A stretch of DNA of 64,000 bases. It comes from Demequina zhanjiangensis. GTDB taxonomy: Bacteria > Actinomycetota > Actinomycetes > Actinomycetales > Demequinaceae. Both the position numbers and the translations under genes were made by a program. Positions 19,069 to 27,765 of the stretch are shown piece by piece. The notes beneath the pieces were generated by a model. That model was given only the letters and a program-made list of their open reading frames with translations, did not search any database and had not been told where the DNA came from. The stretch lies in contig NZ_JAUHPV010000005.1 of the NCBI RefSeq assembly GCF_030418315.1, positions 186,001 through 250,000 on the forward strand, in the 5' to 3' direction. Within the stretch, counting starts at the first letter, position 1; each line of letters begins with the position of its first letter.

Positions 19069-21021
19069 ATGACGTCGACCGACACCCGCCCCTCATCTCA
19101 GACGCCCTCGGAGCGGCTCACGAGCCTCGGCTCCCGGCTGCGCGCCCAGCTCGACGGCCCGTACGGCCATGAGCGCGCGGCGGCCCGCGCGGAGTTCCCC
19201 GCTGAGAACCTCCTGCGCGACCCGGAGCTCGGCGTCGAGGAGTCGCGGGACTGGGTCCTCGATCGCCTTCGCGAGCTCGAGGCGGCAGGGTTCGGCTCTG
19301 CAGGCGTGCCCGACGGGGCGAACTCGGTCTCGGACCCCCTCACCGCAGTCGTGACCTTCGAGACGCTCGCGCACGGCGATCTCTCGGTCACGATCAAGTC
19401 CGGCGTGCAGTTCGGGCTCTTCGGCGGCGCAGTGATGAACCTGGGAACCGAGTGGCACCACGAGACCTACCTGCCGGACATCACCGCCCTGAGGCTCCTC
19501 GGGGCCTTCGCGATGACGGAGCTGGGCCACGGGTCCGACGTCCAGCACCTCGAGACCACCTTCACCTACCTGCCCGAGACCGACGAGATCGAGGTGCACT
19601 CGCCGACGCCCGGCGCGACCAAGGCCTACCTGGGCAATGCCGCCACCCACGGCACCATGGCGGCAGTGTTCGGCCAGCTTCAGGTGGACGGCGTGAACCA
19701 TGGCGTGCACACGGTGCTCGTGCCGATACGCGACGATGAAGGTCGGGACGCTCCTGGCGTCACCACGGGCGATCACGGCCATAAGGGGGGACTGCTCGGC
19801 GTCGACAACGGCACCCTTCGCTTCGACCACGTGCGCGTGCCTCGCCGCATGCTTCTCAACCGCTACGGCGGCATCGCCGACGACGGGACCTACGAGTCTT
19901 CGATCGAGAACCCGAACCGCAGGTTCTTCACCATGCTCGGCACGCTCGTGAGGGGGCGGGTCTGCATCGCAGCCGGCTCCGGCATCGCCGCGCGCCGCGC
20001 GCTGTCGATCGCCGTCCGCCACGGCTTGCGGCGCCGCCAGTTCCCGGCGCCCGGGCGTCCGGAGGGGGTGCTGCTCCTCGACTACCAGACCCATCAGCGA
20101 CGCCTGCTGCCGCTCGTGGCGCGCAGCTATGCGCTCGGCTTCGCGCAGAACGAGCTGACGGGCCGCCTGATCCACATCCAGGGCGGGGGAGAGCACACCG
20201 AGGAGGACCAGCGCGAGCTCGAGCTGCGCGCCGCGGGCCTCAAGGCGATGACCTCACGCTTCGCGAACGACGCGGTCCAGGAGGCCCGCGAGGCCTGCGG
20301 CGGAGCCGGGTACATGAGCGAGAACCGCATCGTCGGCATCCGCGAGGACGTGGACGTGTTCGCCACGTTCGAGGGTGACAACACGGTGCTCCTGCAGCTC
20401 GTGGCCAAGGGCATGCTCGGCGGCTACGCGGAGGAGTGGAAGGCGCTCGATCGCGCGGGCGTGATGCAGGCGACCACGCGCATGGTCGGCGAGGCAGTCG
20501 GGGAGCGAACGTCAGCCCGCCTGCTCTCGCAGAGGCTCGCCGACACCGCGCGCCGGGGGCCTGAGAGCACGACCCTCGTGGATCGCGGCTGGCACGCGCT
20601 CATGTTCGAGGAGCGCGAGAAGCATGCGCTCGGATCGCTCGCGCGCCGCATCCGCGCCGCCACGAAGGGAGGGGGAGACCGCTTCGAGGCGATCAACCGC
20701 CTGGGTGGGCACATGCAGTTCGTCGCGAGGGCGCACGTGGAACGGCTCGTGCTCGAGGCCTTCATGGAGGCGCTCGACGCGTGCGAGGACCCCGAGACGA
20801 GGGACGTGATGGAGCGCGTGTGCTCGCTCTACGCGCTCAGCTCGATCCACGAGGACCGGGCCTGGTTCATGGAGCACCAGAGGATCTCCACCGGCCGGTC
20901 GAAGGCGATCGGCGACCAGATCGATGCCCTGTGCCGCGAGCTGCGGCCCCACGCGCTGCCGCTCGTCGAGGGGCTCGGTGTCCCCGCGGAGTGGCTGCGG
21001 GCGGCGATCCTCGAGGACTGA
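19069..21021 (+). CDS. acyl-CoA oxidase / large acyl-CoA dehydrogenase
   Basis: A 650-residue FAD enzyme of the ACOX type, longer than ordinary 380-residue acyl-CoA dehydrogenases because of a C-terminal helical ACOX domain. MTELGHGSDV is the substrate/FAD loop, ACGGAGYMSENRI and FATFEGDN carry the catalytic Glu and FAD contacts. It introduces the trans-2 double bond into acyl-CoA, probably passing electrons to oxygen to give peroxide. A glutathione peroxidase gene lies directly downstream in convergent orientation. GGAGG precedes the ATG at 19069. Confidence 0.9.
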   Translation: MTSTDTRPSSQTPSERLTSLGSRLRAQLDGPYGHERAAARAEFPAENLLRDPELGVEESRDWVLDRLRELEAAGFGSAGVPDGANSVSDPLTAVVTFETLAHGDLSVTIKSGVQFGLFGGAVMNLGTEWHHETYLPDITALRLLGAFAMTELGHGSDVQHLETTFTYLPETDEIEVHSPTPGATKAYLGNAATHGTMAAVFGQLQVDGVNHGVHTVLVPIRDDEGRDAPGVTTGDHGHKGGLLGVDNGTLRFDHVRVPRRMLLNRYGGIADDGTYESSIENPNRRFFTMLGTLVRGRVCIAAGSGIAARRALSIAVRHGLRRRQFPAPGRPEGVLLLDYQTHQRRLLPLVARSYALGFAQNELTGRLIHIQGGGEHTEEDQRELELRAAGLKAMTSRFANDAVQEAREACGGAGYMSENRIVGIREDVDVFATFEGDNTVLLQLVAKGMLGGYAEEWKALDRAGVMQATTRMVGEAVGERTSARLLSQRLADTARRGPESTTLVDRGWHALMFEEREKHALGSLARRIRAATKGGGDRFEAINRLGGHMQFVARAHVERLVLEAFMEALDACEDPETRDVMERVCSLYALSSIHEDRAWFMEHQRISTGRSKAIGDQIDALCRELRPHALPLVEGLGVPAEWLRAAILED

Positions 21022-21043
21022 GCGGTGCCGCGCCGGGCCTCCG

Positions 21044-21538
21044 TCAGCGGGCGAGCTCGGCGCGGATGTCCTCAGCGATCGCGGCGGGCTCGGTGGTGGG
21101 CGCGTAACGGCGCACCACCGAGCCGTCGCGAGCCACCAGGAACTTGGTGAAGTTCCACTTGATGGGACCGCCCGTGAGCACGCCCCGCGTCTCCTTCTTC
21201 AGCCATCGGTAGAGCGGGTGCGCGTGCGGCCCGTTGACGTCGATCTTGTCGAACATCGGGAAGCTCACGCCGTAGTTCCGCTGGCAGAAGTCCCCGATCT
21301 GCTCCGCGTCGCCGGGCTCCTGGCCCGCGAACTGGTTGCAGGGGAATCCGAGGATCTCCAGGCCCTCCTCGCGCAGGTCCTGGTACAGCGACTCCAGCCC
21401 CTCGAACTGCGGGGTGAGCCCGCACTTCGACGCAGTGTTGACCACCAGCACCACCTTGCCGACGTACTGCTCGAGCGGCTGGTCGGTGCCGGTGAGGTCG
21501 ATGGCGCGGAAGTCTCCGAGATGAGCGGTGGTTGTCAT
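21044..21538 (-). CDS. glutathione peroxidase-family peroxidase
   Basis: A 164-residue thioredoxin-fold peroxidase. The peroxidatic residue is Cys in [11 protein letters not shown] (not selenocysteine), and [12 protein letters not shown] and WNFTKFLV complete the catalytic set. Such bacterial Cys enzymes generally use thioredoxin or mycothiol systems rather than glutathione. The ATG at 21538 is chosen over the longer frame because the family starts here. It is convergent with the acyl-CoA oxidase, whose product could be a substrate. Confidence 0.93.
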   Translation of the reverse strand: MTTTAHLGDFRAIDLTGTDQPLEQYVGKVVLVVNTASKCGLTPQFEGLESLYQDLREEGLEILGFPCNQFAGQEPGDAEQIGDFCQRNYGVSFPMFDKIDVNGPHAHPLYRWLKKETRGVLTGGPIKWNFTKFLVARDGSVVRRYAPTTEPAAIAEDIRAELAR

Positions 21539-21684
21539 GTCCACGAGTCTCGCATGAGAGCGCCCCCGGCTGAAGGCCCCCGCCGCCGGAACACTTCTGC
21601 ACACCTGTAGCGTTGCACCTGGCGCGCACCGCGCCCTGCTCGACGGCGAGCGACCTGTCCGTCCCCTCTCAGATCGGCGTCGTC

Positions 21685-22938
21685 ATGACCGCACTCAGCC
21701 CCGCCCGCACACGCCTCGCGCTGCTGGCGCTCGCTCTTGGAGGCTTCGGGATCGGTGCGACCGAGTTCGTCGCCATGGGCCTGCTGCCGGACATCGCGCG
21801 CGACCTGCTTCCTTCTCTGTACGCGGAGGACCCGGACGCAGCGCTCGCCCGTGCCGGTCTGATCATCTCGGCGTACGCGGCCGGTGTCGTCGTCGGGGCT
21901 CCGGCGATCGCCGCGTTCGCCGCACGCTTCCCGCGCAAGAGGCTGCTGACCGTGCTTGCCGTGGTGTTCACCGTCGGGACCGTGGCGTCCGCGCTCGCCC
22001 CGACGTTCGAGCTCGTGGTGGCAGCACGATTCGTCGCGGCGCTGCCGCACGGCGCGTACTTCGGCGTCGCGGCGCTCGTGGCAGCCGAGCTCATGGGGCC
22101 GGGAAAGCGCGGCCGTGCGGTCGCGCTGGTCCTCACGGGCCTCACGGTGTCGAACGTGGTGGGCGTTCCCACCATCACCTACCTGGGCCAGCAGGCGGGA
22201 TGGCGTGTCGCGTATCTCGCGGTCGCCGCGATCTTCGCGGCCACCACCGTCGCGATCCTCGCGGTCGTGCCGTGGCAGGCGGGGGACCCTGCGGCCACCG
22301 TCCGGCGCGAGCTGGGGGCGCTGGCGCGTCCCGCGGTGTGGCTCGCGCTTCTCACGGGAGCGCTGGGGTTCGGTGGATTCTTCGCCGTCTACAGCTACGT
22401 CTCGCCCCTGGCGACCGGCGTCACCGGCACTGCCGAGTCGTTCGTGCCGTGGGCGTTGGTGACCCTCGGCCTGGGAATGACCGCCGGCAACCATGTGGGC
22501 GGAAGGCTTGCGGACAGCAGTCCGATGCGGGCCGTCTTCCTGCTGTTCGGCGGGTTCGCGGCCTCGCTGCTGGTCCTGATACTCGCGGCGGCGACCGTGC
22601 CCGGTCTGCTCGCGGGGCTGTTCCTTGTGGGGGCCTCCTCGGCGGCGCTGTCGCCTGCGGTGCAGACGCGGCTCATGGACGTCGCGGGGGAGAGCCAGAC
22701 CCTCGCGGCGGCGCTCAACCACTCGGCGCTGAACATCGGAAACAGCCTGGGAGCCTTGCTGGGCGGCGTCGTCATCGCGGCGGGCTGGGGCTATCTCGCA
22801 CCGGCATGGCTGGGGCTCGTGCTGTGCGTGCCCGGCGTGCTGTTCGCGCTCGCCGGATGGGCCGTCACGCGCCGGTCGGCCCCCTCGGCGCCTGCCGAGC
22901 CGACGCGCGAGCACGTGCGTGTCGGCGCCGCCGAATAG
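21685..22938 (+). CDS. MFS drug-efflux transporter (DHA1, AraJ/Cmx-like)
   Basis: 417 residues with twelve predicted membrane segments. The N-terminal GIGATEFVAMGLLPDIA and the RFPRKR loop are typical of DHA1 exporters of the AraJ/Cmx (chloramphenicol) group. It likely exports hydrophobic compounds by proton antiport. There is a gap of 146 nt to the divergent peroxidase, with no clear operator. Start ATG at 21685 begins the conserved first helix; the ribosome site is weak. Confidence 0.87.
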   Translation: MTALSPARTRLALLALALGGFGIGATEFVAMGLLPDIARDLLPSLYAEDPDAALARAGLIISAYAAGVVVGAPAIAAFAARFPRKRLLTVLAVVFTVGTVASALAPTFELVVAARFVAALPHGAYFGVAALVAAELMGPGKRGRAVALVLTGLTVSNVVGVPTITYLGQQAGWRVAYLAVAAIFAATTVAILAVVPWQAGDPAATVRRELGALARPAVWLALLTGALGFGGFFAVYSYVSPLATGVTGTAESFVPWALVTLGLGMTAGNHVGGRLADSSPMRAVFLLFGGFAASLLVLILAAATVPGLLAGLFLVGASSAALSPAVQTRLMDVAGESQTLAAALNHSALNIGNSLGALLGGVVIAAGWGYLAPAWLGLVLCVPGVLFALAGWAVTRRSAPSAPAEPTREHVRVGAAE

Positions 22939-22980
22939 CCTGCTAGTCGCTCGTATTGGTGGACGTGTCACCCGGTTCCC

Positions 22981-23009
22981 TTGACAGGACTTTGGTCCCG
23001 GTCTAGCGT
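22981..23009 (+). promoter_or_regulatory. sigma70-type promoter of the HAAT/ketone-body operon
   Basis: TTGACA (22981-22986), a 17-nt spacer, then TAGCGT (23004-23009). It is the only textbook -35/-10 pair in the window. The transcript start is expected near 23016, about 54 nt before the first gene. Confidence 0.75.
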
Positions 23010-23017
23010 CAGCAGCA

Positions 23018-23037
23018 ACCTGAATCACCTTTCAGGT
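23018..23037. promoter_or_regulatory. inverted repeat at the 5' end of the operon mRNA
   Basis: ACCTGAA-TCACCT-TTCAGGT, a perfect 7-bp repeat with a 6-nt centre. It begins next to the predicted transcription start. It could be an operator for the operon's own TetR or a 5' stabilising hairpin. Confidence 0.55.
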
Positions 23038-23069
23038 CAGGACCCTTCAATGGCGAAAGGTACCCACCG

Positions 23070-24281
23070 ATGCGTGCTACAAAGACGTTGCTCGCGGGGG
23101 CCGCAGCAGTCGCTGCGCTCACGATCGCAGGATGCGCTCCCTCCGAGACCGAGGCGGACACCACGACGTCCGCATCCGATGCCGCTGAGACGACCACCGA
23201 GGTCACAGTCGGCATCATCACCTCCGAGACCGGCGTCCTCGCCGGCTACGGAGAGCAGTACCTCGCGGGCTTCCGCGCAGGACTGGACTACGCGACCGAC
23301 GGCACGAACATGGTGGGCGACACCATGATCAACGTCGACTATCGCGACGACGCAGGCGATGTCGACAAGGCCGTGACGATCACCAAGGAGCTGATCGGAT
23401 CGGGCGTGAACATCATCGCCGGAACCGTCTCCTCCGGCGTCGCGCTCTCCGTCGCGGAGCAGGCCGAGCAGAACCAGGTGCTCTACATCTCCGGCCCTGC
23501 AGCCGCAGACGCGATCACCGGCATCAACGACTACACGTTCCGCTCAGGTCGCCAGTCCTCCCAGGACGTCGCGACCGCAGGAACGTTCCTGGACGACATC
23601 GCGGGCAAGGACGTCCTCGTCTTCGCTCAGGACTCGGCGTTCGGACAGGGCAACGTCGCAGCCGTCGATGCGATCCTCGGCACCCAGGGTGCGACGGTGG
23701 ACTCACTGCTCGTCGCCGAGGACGTCACCGAGTTCACGACGTTCGCCCAGCAGGTCGTCGACGCCGATCCTGACCTCGTGTTCGTCGCCTGGGCCGGCGC
23801 CACCTCCGGTGCGATGTGGGAGGCGATGAGCCAGCAGGACGTGTTCGCCAGCATCCCGGTCGTCACCGGACTCGGCGACGCCGCCACCTTCGGCGCGTAC
23901 GGCGCGGCGAGCGAGCAGATCTCGTTCCTCAACCACTACTTCGCGGGCGGACCGTCGAACTCCGTCAACGACGCGATGGTCGCGGCGATCGAGGCCGAGG
24001 GCGGCACCGCCGACCTCTTCAGCCCCGACGGATTCAACGCCGCGCTCATGATCGTCCACGCGATCGAGGCAGGCTACGACGACGTCGACGCCATGATCTC
24101 CGCCCTCGAGGGCTGGACCTTCGACGGGCCGAAGGGCACCACGACGGTCCGTGCAGGTGACCACGCCCTCATCCAGGAGATGTACCAGGTCTCCCTCGTC
24201 GCCGACGGCGACAGCTACGCGCCGGAGCTGCTCTCGACGGTCGCGGCTGACGACGTGGCCCCCGCCGAGGCGACGGAGTAG
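23070..24281 (+). CDS. HAAT-family ABC importer, substrate-binding lipoprotein (LivJ-like)
   Basis: A 403-residue periplasmic-type receptor of the LivJ/Leu-Ile-Val binding protein fold. It has a lipoprotein signal with lipobox TIAGC (Cys22), a Ser/Thr/Glu-rich linker to about residue 45, and then two lobes. It captures the substrate outside the membrane for the permease encoded downstream. Annotation as a branched-chain amino acid receptor would be generic; the co-transcribed 3-hydroxybutyrate and CoA-transferase genes point to a short-chain hydroxy- or keto-acid. AAAGG lies ahead of the ATG. Confidence 0.9.
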   Translation: MRATKTLLAGAAAVAALTIAGCAPSETEADTTTSASDAAETTTEVTVGIITSETGVLAGYGEQYLAGFRAGLDYATDGTNMVGDTMINVDYRDDAGDVDKAVTITKELIGSGVNIIAGTVSSGVALSVAEQAEQNQVLYISGPAAADAITGINDYTFRSGRQSSQDVATAGTFLDDIAGKDVLVFAQDSAFGQGNVAAVDAILGTQGATVDSLLVAEDVTEFTTFAQQVVDADPDLVFVAWAGATSGAMWEAMSQQDVFASIPVVTGLGDAATFGAYGAASEQISFLNHYFAGGPSNSVNDAMVAAIEAEGGTADLFSPDGFNAALMIVHAIEAGYDDVDAMISALEGWTFDGPKGTTTVRAGDHALIQEMYQVSLVADGDSYAPELLSTVAADDVAPAEATE

Positions 24282-24288
24282 CCCCGGC

Positions 24289-25056
24289 ATGAGCACCACC
24301 AGCCAGCCTCCTTCCCTGCAGGTCGAGGGCGTGGGCCTCCGCATCGGCGGAGCCACGATCCTCGACGGGGTGGACCTCGACGTCGCGCCAGGCGCGATGA
24401 TCGGAGTGATCGGACCCAACGGTGCAGGCAAGACCACGCTGTTCAACGTGATCTCCGGCATCATGCGGCCGACGGCTGGCAGCGTGACCCTGGGCGGCAC
24501 CGACATCACCTCGATGTCGGTGCCCGCTCGGGCCCGCGCGGGCCTGGGACGCACGTTCCAGACCTCGAGCTACTTCCCACGGCTGAGCGTGCGCGAGAAC
24601 GTGCGCATCGCGGCCCAGGTGCAGCTCGGCGGCAACTACACCTTGTTGAGGTTCCCCCGCCGAGGCGACGAGGCGACCCGCCGCGCCGAGGAGGCCCTCG
24701 AGGCCGTCGGCCTCTCGCACCGCCTCGACACTCCCGCCGGGGACATCTCCCACGGCGACAAGCGCAAGCTTGAGATCGCCACCCTGATGGCGATCGACAC
24801 AGGCATCGCCCTGCTCGACGAGCCGATGGCAGGCGTCGGCTCCGGAGACGTCGACGGTCTCGTCGCCCGCATCCGCGAGCTCCACGGGGGCGGACGCCGC
24901 ACAGTCCTCATGGTCGAGCACCACATCGACGTGCTGCTCGGCCTGGTCGACATGGTCGCCGTCATGCACGGCGGGTCGATCCTCGCCTACGACACCCCGG
25001 AGCAGATCATGAGCAACCCGGTCGTCCAGAGCGCCTACCTGGGGAACGCCGCATGA
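24289..25056 (+). CDS. HAAT-family ABC importer ATPase (LivG-like)
   Basis: A 255-residue ATPase with Walker A GPNGAGKTT (residues 42-50). The signature loop has the LivG-type variant ISHGDKRKLEIA and the Walker B is IALLDEPMAG. It follows the lipoprotein gene by 7 nt. With the LivF-like ATPase it forms the motor heterodimer of the importer. The start at 24289 begins the conserved beta-strand; the longer frame upstream overlaps the lipoprotein gene. Confidence 0.92.
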   Translation: MSTTSQPPSLQVEGVGLRIGGATILDGVDLDVAPGAMIGVIGPNGAGKTTLFNVISGIMRPTAGSVTLGGTDITSMSVPARARAGLGRTFQTSSYFPRLSVRENVRIAAQVQLGGNYTLLRFPRRGDEATRRAEEALEAVGLSHRLDTPAGDISHGDKRKLEIATLMAIDTGIALLDEPMAGVGSGDVDGLVARIRELHGGGRRTVLMVEHHIDVLLGLVDMVAVMHGGSILAYDTPEQIMSNPVVQSAYLGNAA

Positions 25057-25778
25057 GCGAGCCGATCCTCACGGTCGACGGCATGAGCGCCTCGATCGGT
25101 GGGCAGCAGGTCGTGGAATCGGTCACCTTCGAGGTGCCGAGCACCGGTATCACCGCCGTGCTCGGCCGCAACGGCGTCGGCAAGACGTCGACGCTGCGCG
25201 GCATCCTCGGGCTGATCAAGCGTCAGGGCCGCGTGACGCTCGCGGGCGACAGGATCGACCACGAGCCGACGCACAAGATCGTGCGGCGCGGCATCGGATA
25301 CGTGCCCGAGGACCGCGAGGTCTTCGCCTCGCTCACCGTCGCCGAGAACTTCGCCCTCGCCGAGCGTCAGGCCGCGCCGCGCCGCGAGTTCGTCGCCGAG
25401 CTCTTCCCGGACCTGGTCGCCCGCAGCAAGCAGATGGCCGGCACGCTCTCCGGTGGTCAGCAGCAGATGGTCTCGGTCGCCCGAGCCCTGCTGAACGACA
25501 ACCGCCTGCTGCTGGTCGACGAGCCCACCAAGGGCTTGGCCCCCAGGATCGTCGGCGAGGTGGCCGACGCGCTCGAGGAGGCCTCGCACACGGTCCCGAT
25601 GCTGCTCGTCGAGCAGAACCTCGAGGTCGTGCGCCGACTCGCGACCGATGCGATCGTGATTGACAGCGGCCGCGTCGTCCACCGCGGCGACGCCAAGGAG
25701 CTGCTTGACGACGCCGCGCTCACCAAGCGTCTGCTCGGAGTGCACGGCGAGGCTCCGGCGGGGGAGGCGCACGCATGA
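25053..25778 (+). CDS. HAAT-family ABC importer ATPase (LivF-like)
   Basis: A 241-residue second ATPase with Walker A GRNGVGKTS (residues 38-46), a canonical LSGGQQQ signature, and Walker B LLLVDEPTKGL. The segment YVPEDREVF is typical of LivF. ATGA overlaps connect it to the LivG-like gene before and the permease after. Confidence 0.92.
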   Translation: MSEPILTVDGMSASIGGQQVVESVTFEVPSTGITAVLGRNGVGKTSTLRGILGLIKRQGRVTLAGDRIDHEPTHKIVRRGIGYVPEDREVFASLTVAENFALAERQAAPRREFVAELFPDLVARSKQMAGTLSGGQQQMVSVARALLNDNRLLLVDEPTKGLAPRIVGEVADALEEASHTVPMLLVEQNLEVVRRLATDAIVIDSGRVVHRGDAKELLDDAALTKRLLGVHGEAPAGEAHA

Positions 25779-26653
25779 GCACCCTCGTCCTCGTCCTCGC
25801 CACCGGCGTCGGGCTCGGCGCCCTCTACTTCCTCGTCGCCTCGGGCCTGAGCCTGATCTACGGGCTCATGCACGTCCTCAACTTCGCGCATGGCGTCTTC
25901 CTCACCCTCGGCGCGTTCATCGGCTGGGAGGCAGCACAGCGCATGGGCGCGTCGGGCTGGGCCGCCTTCGTGGTGTCGATCCTCGTGGGCGGCATCGTCG
26001 GCACCCTCTTCGCGACCGTCACCGAGCTCGCGCTGATCAGGCCGCTCTACGAGAGGCACATCGAGCAGGTGCTCGTGACAGTCGGCCTCGCGTTCGCGGC
26101 CGTCGCGCTCTTCGAAGGCATCTGGGGCTCGGACCCGCTCTACATCTCCGGGCCCGCGTGGCTCGACGAGACCACCTCGCTGCTCGGGGCACGCATCCCG
26201 AACGTCTACTTCGTCCTCATGATCGCGGCGACCGCGCTTCTGGCCAGCCTCGTCGTGTTCCTCAAGTACACGCGCTTCGGCATGATCATCCGCGCAGGCG
26301 TCGAGAACAGGGCGATGGTGACGGCCCTCGGCATCGACGTGAAGAAGTCCTTCACGCTCGTCTTCGCCATCGGCGGCTCGGCAGCAGGCGTCGGCGGCGT
26401 GCTCGCCGCGCACTACACCGGCTACGTGTCGGCCCACCTCGGACAGGGCCTGCTGATCTTCGCGTTCATCGTCACCGTCATCGGAGGTCTGGGCTCCCTC
26501 GCCGGCGCGGCGATCGCGTCAGTGCTCGTCGCCGTGCTTCAGCAGCTCGCCAACTACTACCTGGGTGGCACCGGCGACTTCATCGTCGTCGCCGCCCTCG
26601 CCGTCGTCCTCCTGGCACGACCCAGGGGACTGCTCGGAAGGAGGCCCGCGTGA
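25775..26653 (+). CDS. HAAT-family ABC importer permease (LivH-like)
   Basis: A 292-residue permease with about eight membrane helices. GLSLIYGLMHVLNFAHG near the N-terminus and the conserved cytoplasmic loop RAGVENRAMVTALGID are characteristic of LivH. It pairs with the LivM-like permease. Start ATG overlaps the ATPase stop. Confidence 0.92.
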   Translation: MSTLVLVLATGVGLGALYFLVASGLSLIYGLMHVLNFAHGVFLTLGAFIGWEAAQRMGASGWAAFVVSILVGGIVGTLFATVTELALIRPLYERHIEQVLVTVGLAFAAVALFEGIWGSDPLYISGPAWLDETTSLLGARIPNVYFVLMIAATALLASLVVFLKYTRFGMIIRAGVENRAMVTALGIDVKKSFTLVFAIGGSAAGVGGVLAAHYTGYVSAHLGQGLLIFAFIVTVIGGLGSLAGAAIASVLVAVLQQLANYYLGGTGDFIVVAALAVVLLARPRGLLGRRPA

Positions 26654-27765
26654 ACGCGCTCATCCGCTCCTACGGAGCCGCGGCGTTCGGGGTCGCGCTC
26701 GTAGTCCTCATGGCCCTGCTTCCCTTGCTCAACATCTCCATCCCCGGGGTCCTGCCGACGCCCACCTACCAGCCCGGTGCGCTGGCGATGCTCTCGCTCG
26801 CCATGGTGTTCTCGGCGCTCGCGCTGTCCTACAACATGCTGCTCGGCACGGGAGGCATGCTCTCGTTCGGTCACGCGCTCTACTTCGGCGCCGGCGCCTA
26901 CGGTCTGGGCATCATCCTCGCCAACCTCGGCGTGCCGCTGTGGCCGGGAGTGGTGCTCGCGCTCGTGGGCGGCCTCGCGATCGCCTTTGTCACGGGCGCG
27001 ATCAGCATGCGGGTCACGGGGATCCCCTTCGCCATGGTGACGCTCGCGTTCGCCCAGGCCGGATCGGTCCTGGTGCGGCGCAACTCGTCGATCACCGGTG
27101 GAGAGGAGGGGCTCTCGCTTGAGACCGACCATGTGCCCGACTTCCTGGTCGGGGTCGCGAACACGCGCAACCTCTACTGGCTCACGCTCGCGCTCCTCGT
27201 GGTCGTCTACCTGGTAGCTCTGTGGGTCGATCGCTCACGGCTCGGGCATCTCGCGTCCGCTGCCCGTGAGAACGAGCTGAGACTGCGTGTGCTCGGTCTT
27301 GAGCCGAACCGCGCGAAGCTGGTGCTGTTCCTCATCGCCGCGGTCTCCGCCTCGTTGGCCGGCGTGGGGTACATCCTCCTCCAGTCAGGCACAGTGCCTC
27401 GAGCCGTGTCGGCCGACCTCACCATCACGGTGCTCGTGATGGTGGTGCTGGGCGGGGTCGGCTACCGCTGGGGTGCGATCCTCGGAGGGTTCCTCTACAC
27501 GGTGCTCGACCAGCGCCTCACGGTGCTCGCGGGATCCGAGGCGATCGAGTCGCTGCCATCGGTGCTCAGGGTGCCGCTCAGCGAGCCGCTCTTCCTCCTG
27601 GGTACGCTCTTCATCCTCGTCGTGATGTTCCTGCCGGGCGGCATCGCCGGCACCGTGCAGTCATGGTGGGCCCGCCGCAGCGGCGGTCGCCCGCGCGACG
27701 AGCTGGGGGAGCTCGAGGACGACGCCGAGGAGGTCCTCGAGCCGGCGGAGACGAGGCGGTCATGA
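26650..27765 (+). CDS. HAAT-family ABC importer permease (LivM-like)
   Basis: A 371-residue permease with about ten membrane helices. It has the LivM hallmark ALSYNMLLGTGGMLSFGHA and the EAA-type loop ARENELRLRVLGLEPNRAK. The C-terminus extends about 35 residues as an acidic tail, longer than usual. GTG at 26650 overlaps the LivH stop (GTGA), which sets the start. Confidence 0.9.
   Translation: MNALIRSYGAAAFGVALVVLMALLPLLNISIPGVLPTPTYQPGALAMLSLAMVFSALALSYNMLLGTGGMLSFGHALYFGAGAYGLGIILANLGVPLWPGVVLALVGGLAIAFVTGAISMRVTGIPFAMVTLAFAQAGSVLVRRNSSITGGEEGLSLETDHVPDFLVGVANTRNLYWLTLALLVVVYLVALWVDRSRLGHLASAARENELRLRVLGLEPNRAKLVLFLIAAVSASLAGVGYILLQSGTVPRAVSADLTITVLVMVVLGGVGYRWGAILGGFLYTVLDQRLTVLAGSEAIESLPSVLRVPLSEPLFLLGTLFILVVMFLPGGIAGTVQSWWARRSGGRPRDELGELEDDAEEVLEPAETRRS

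Noticed and set aside
23070-27765. Simple annotation as a branched-chain amino acid importer
   Set aside because: The family includes many other substrates and the co-transcribed enzymes act on C4 hydroxy- and keto-acids; leucine uptake is not excluded but not supported by context.
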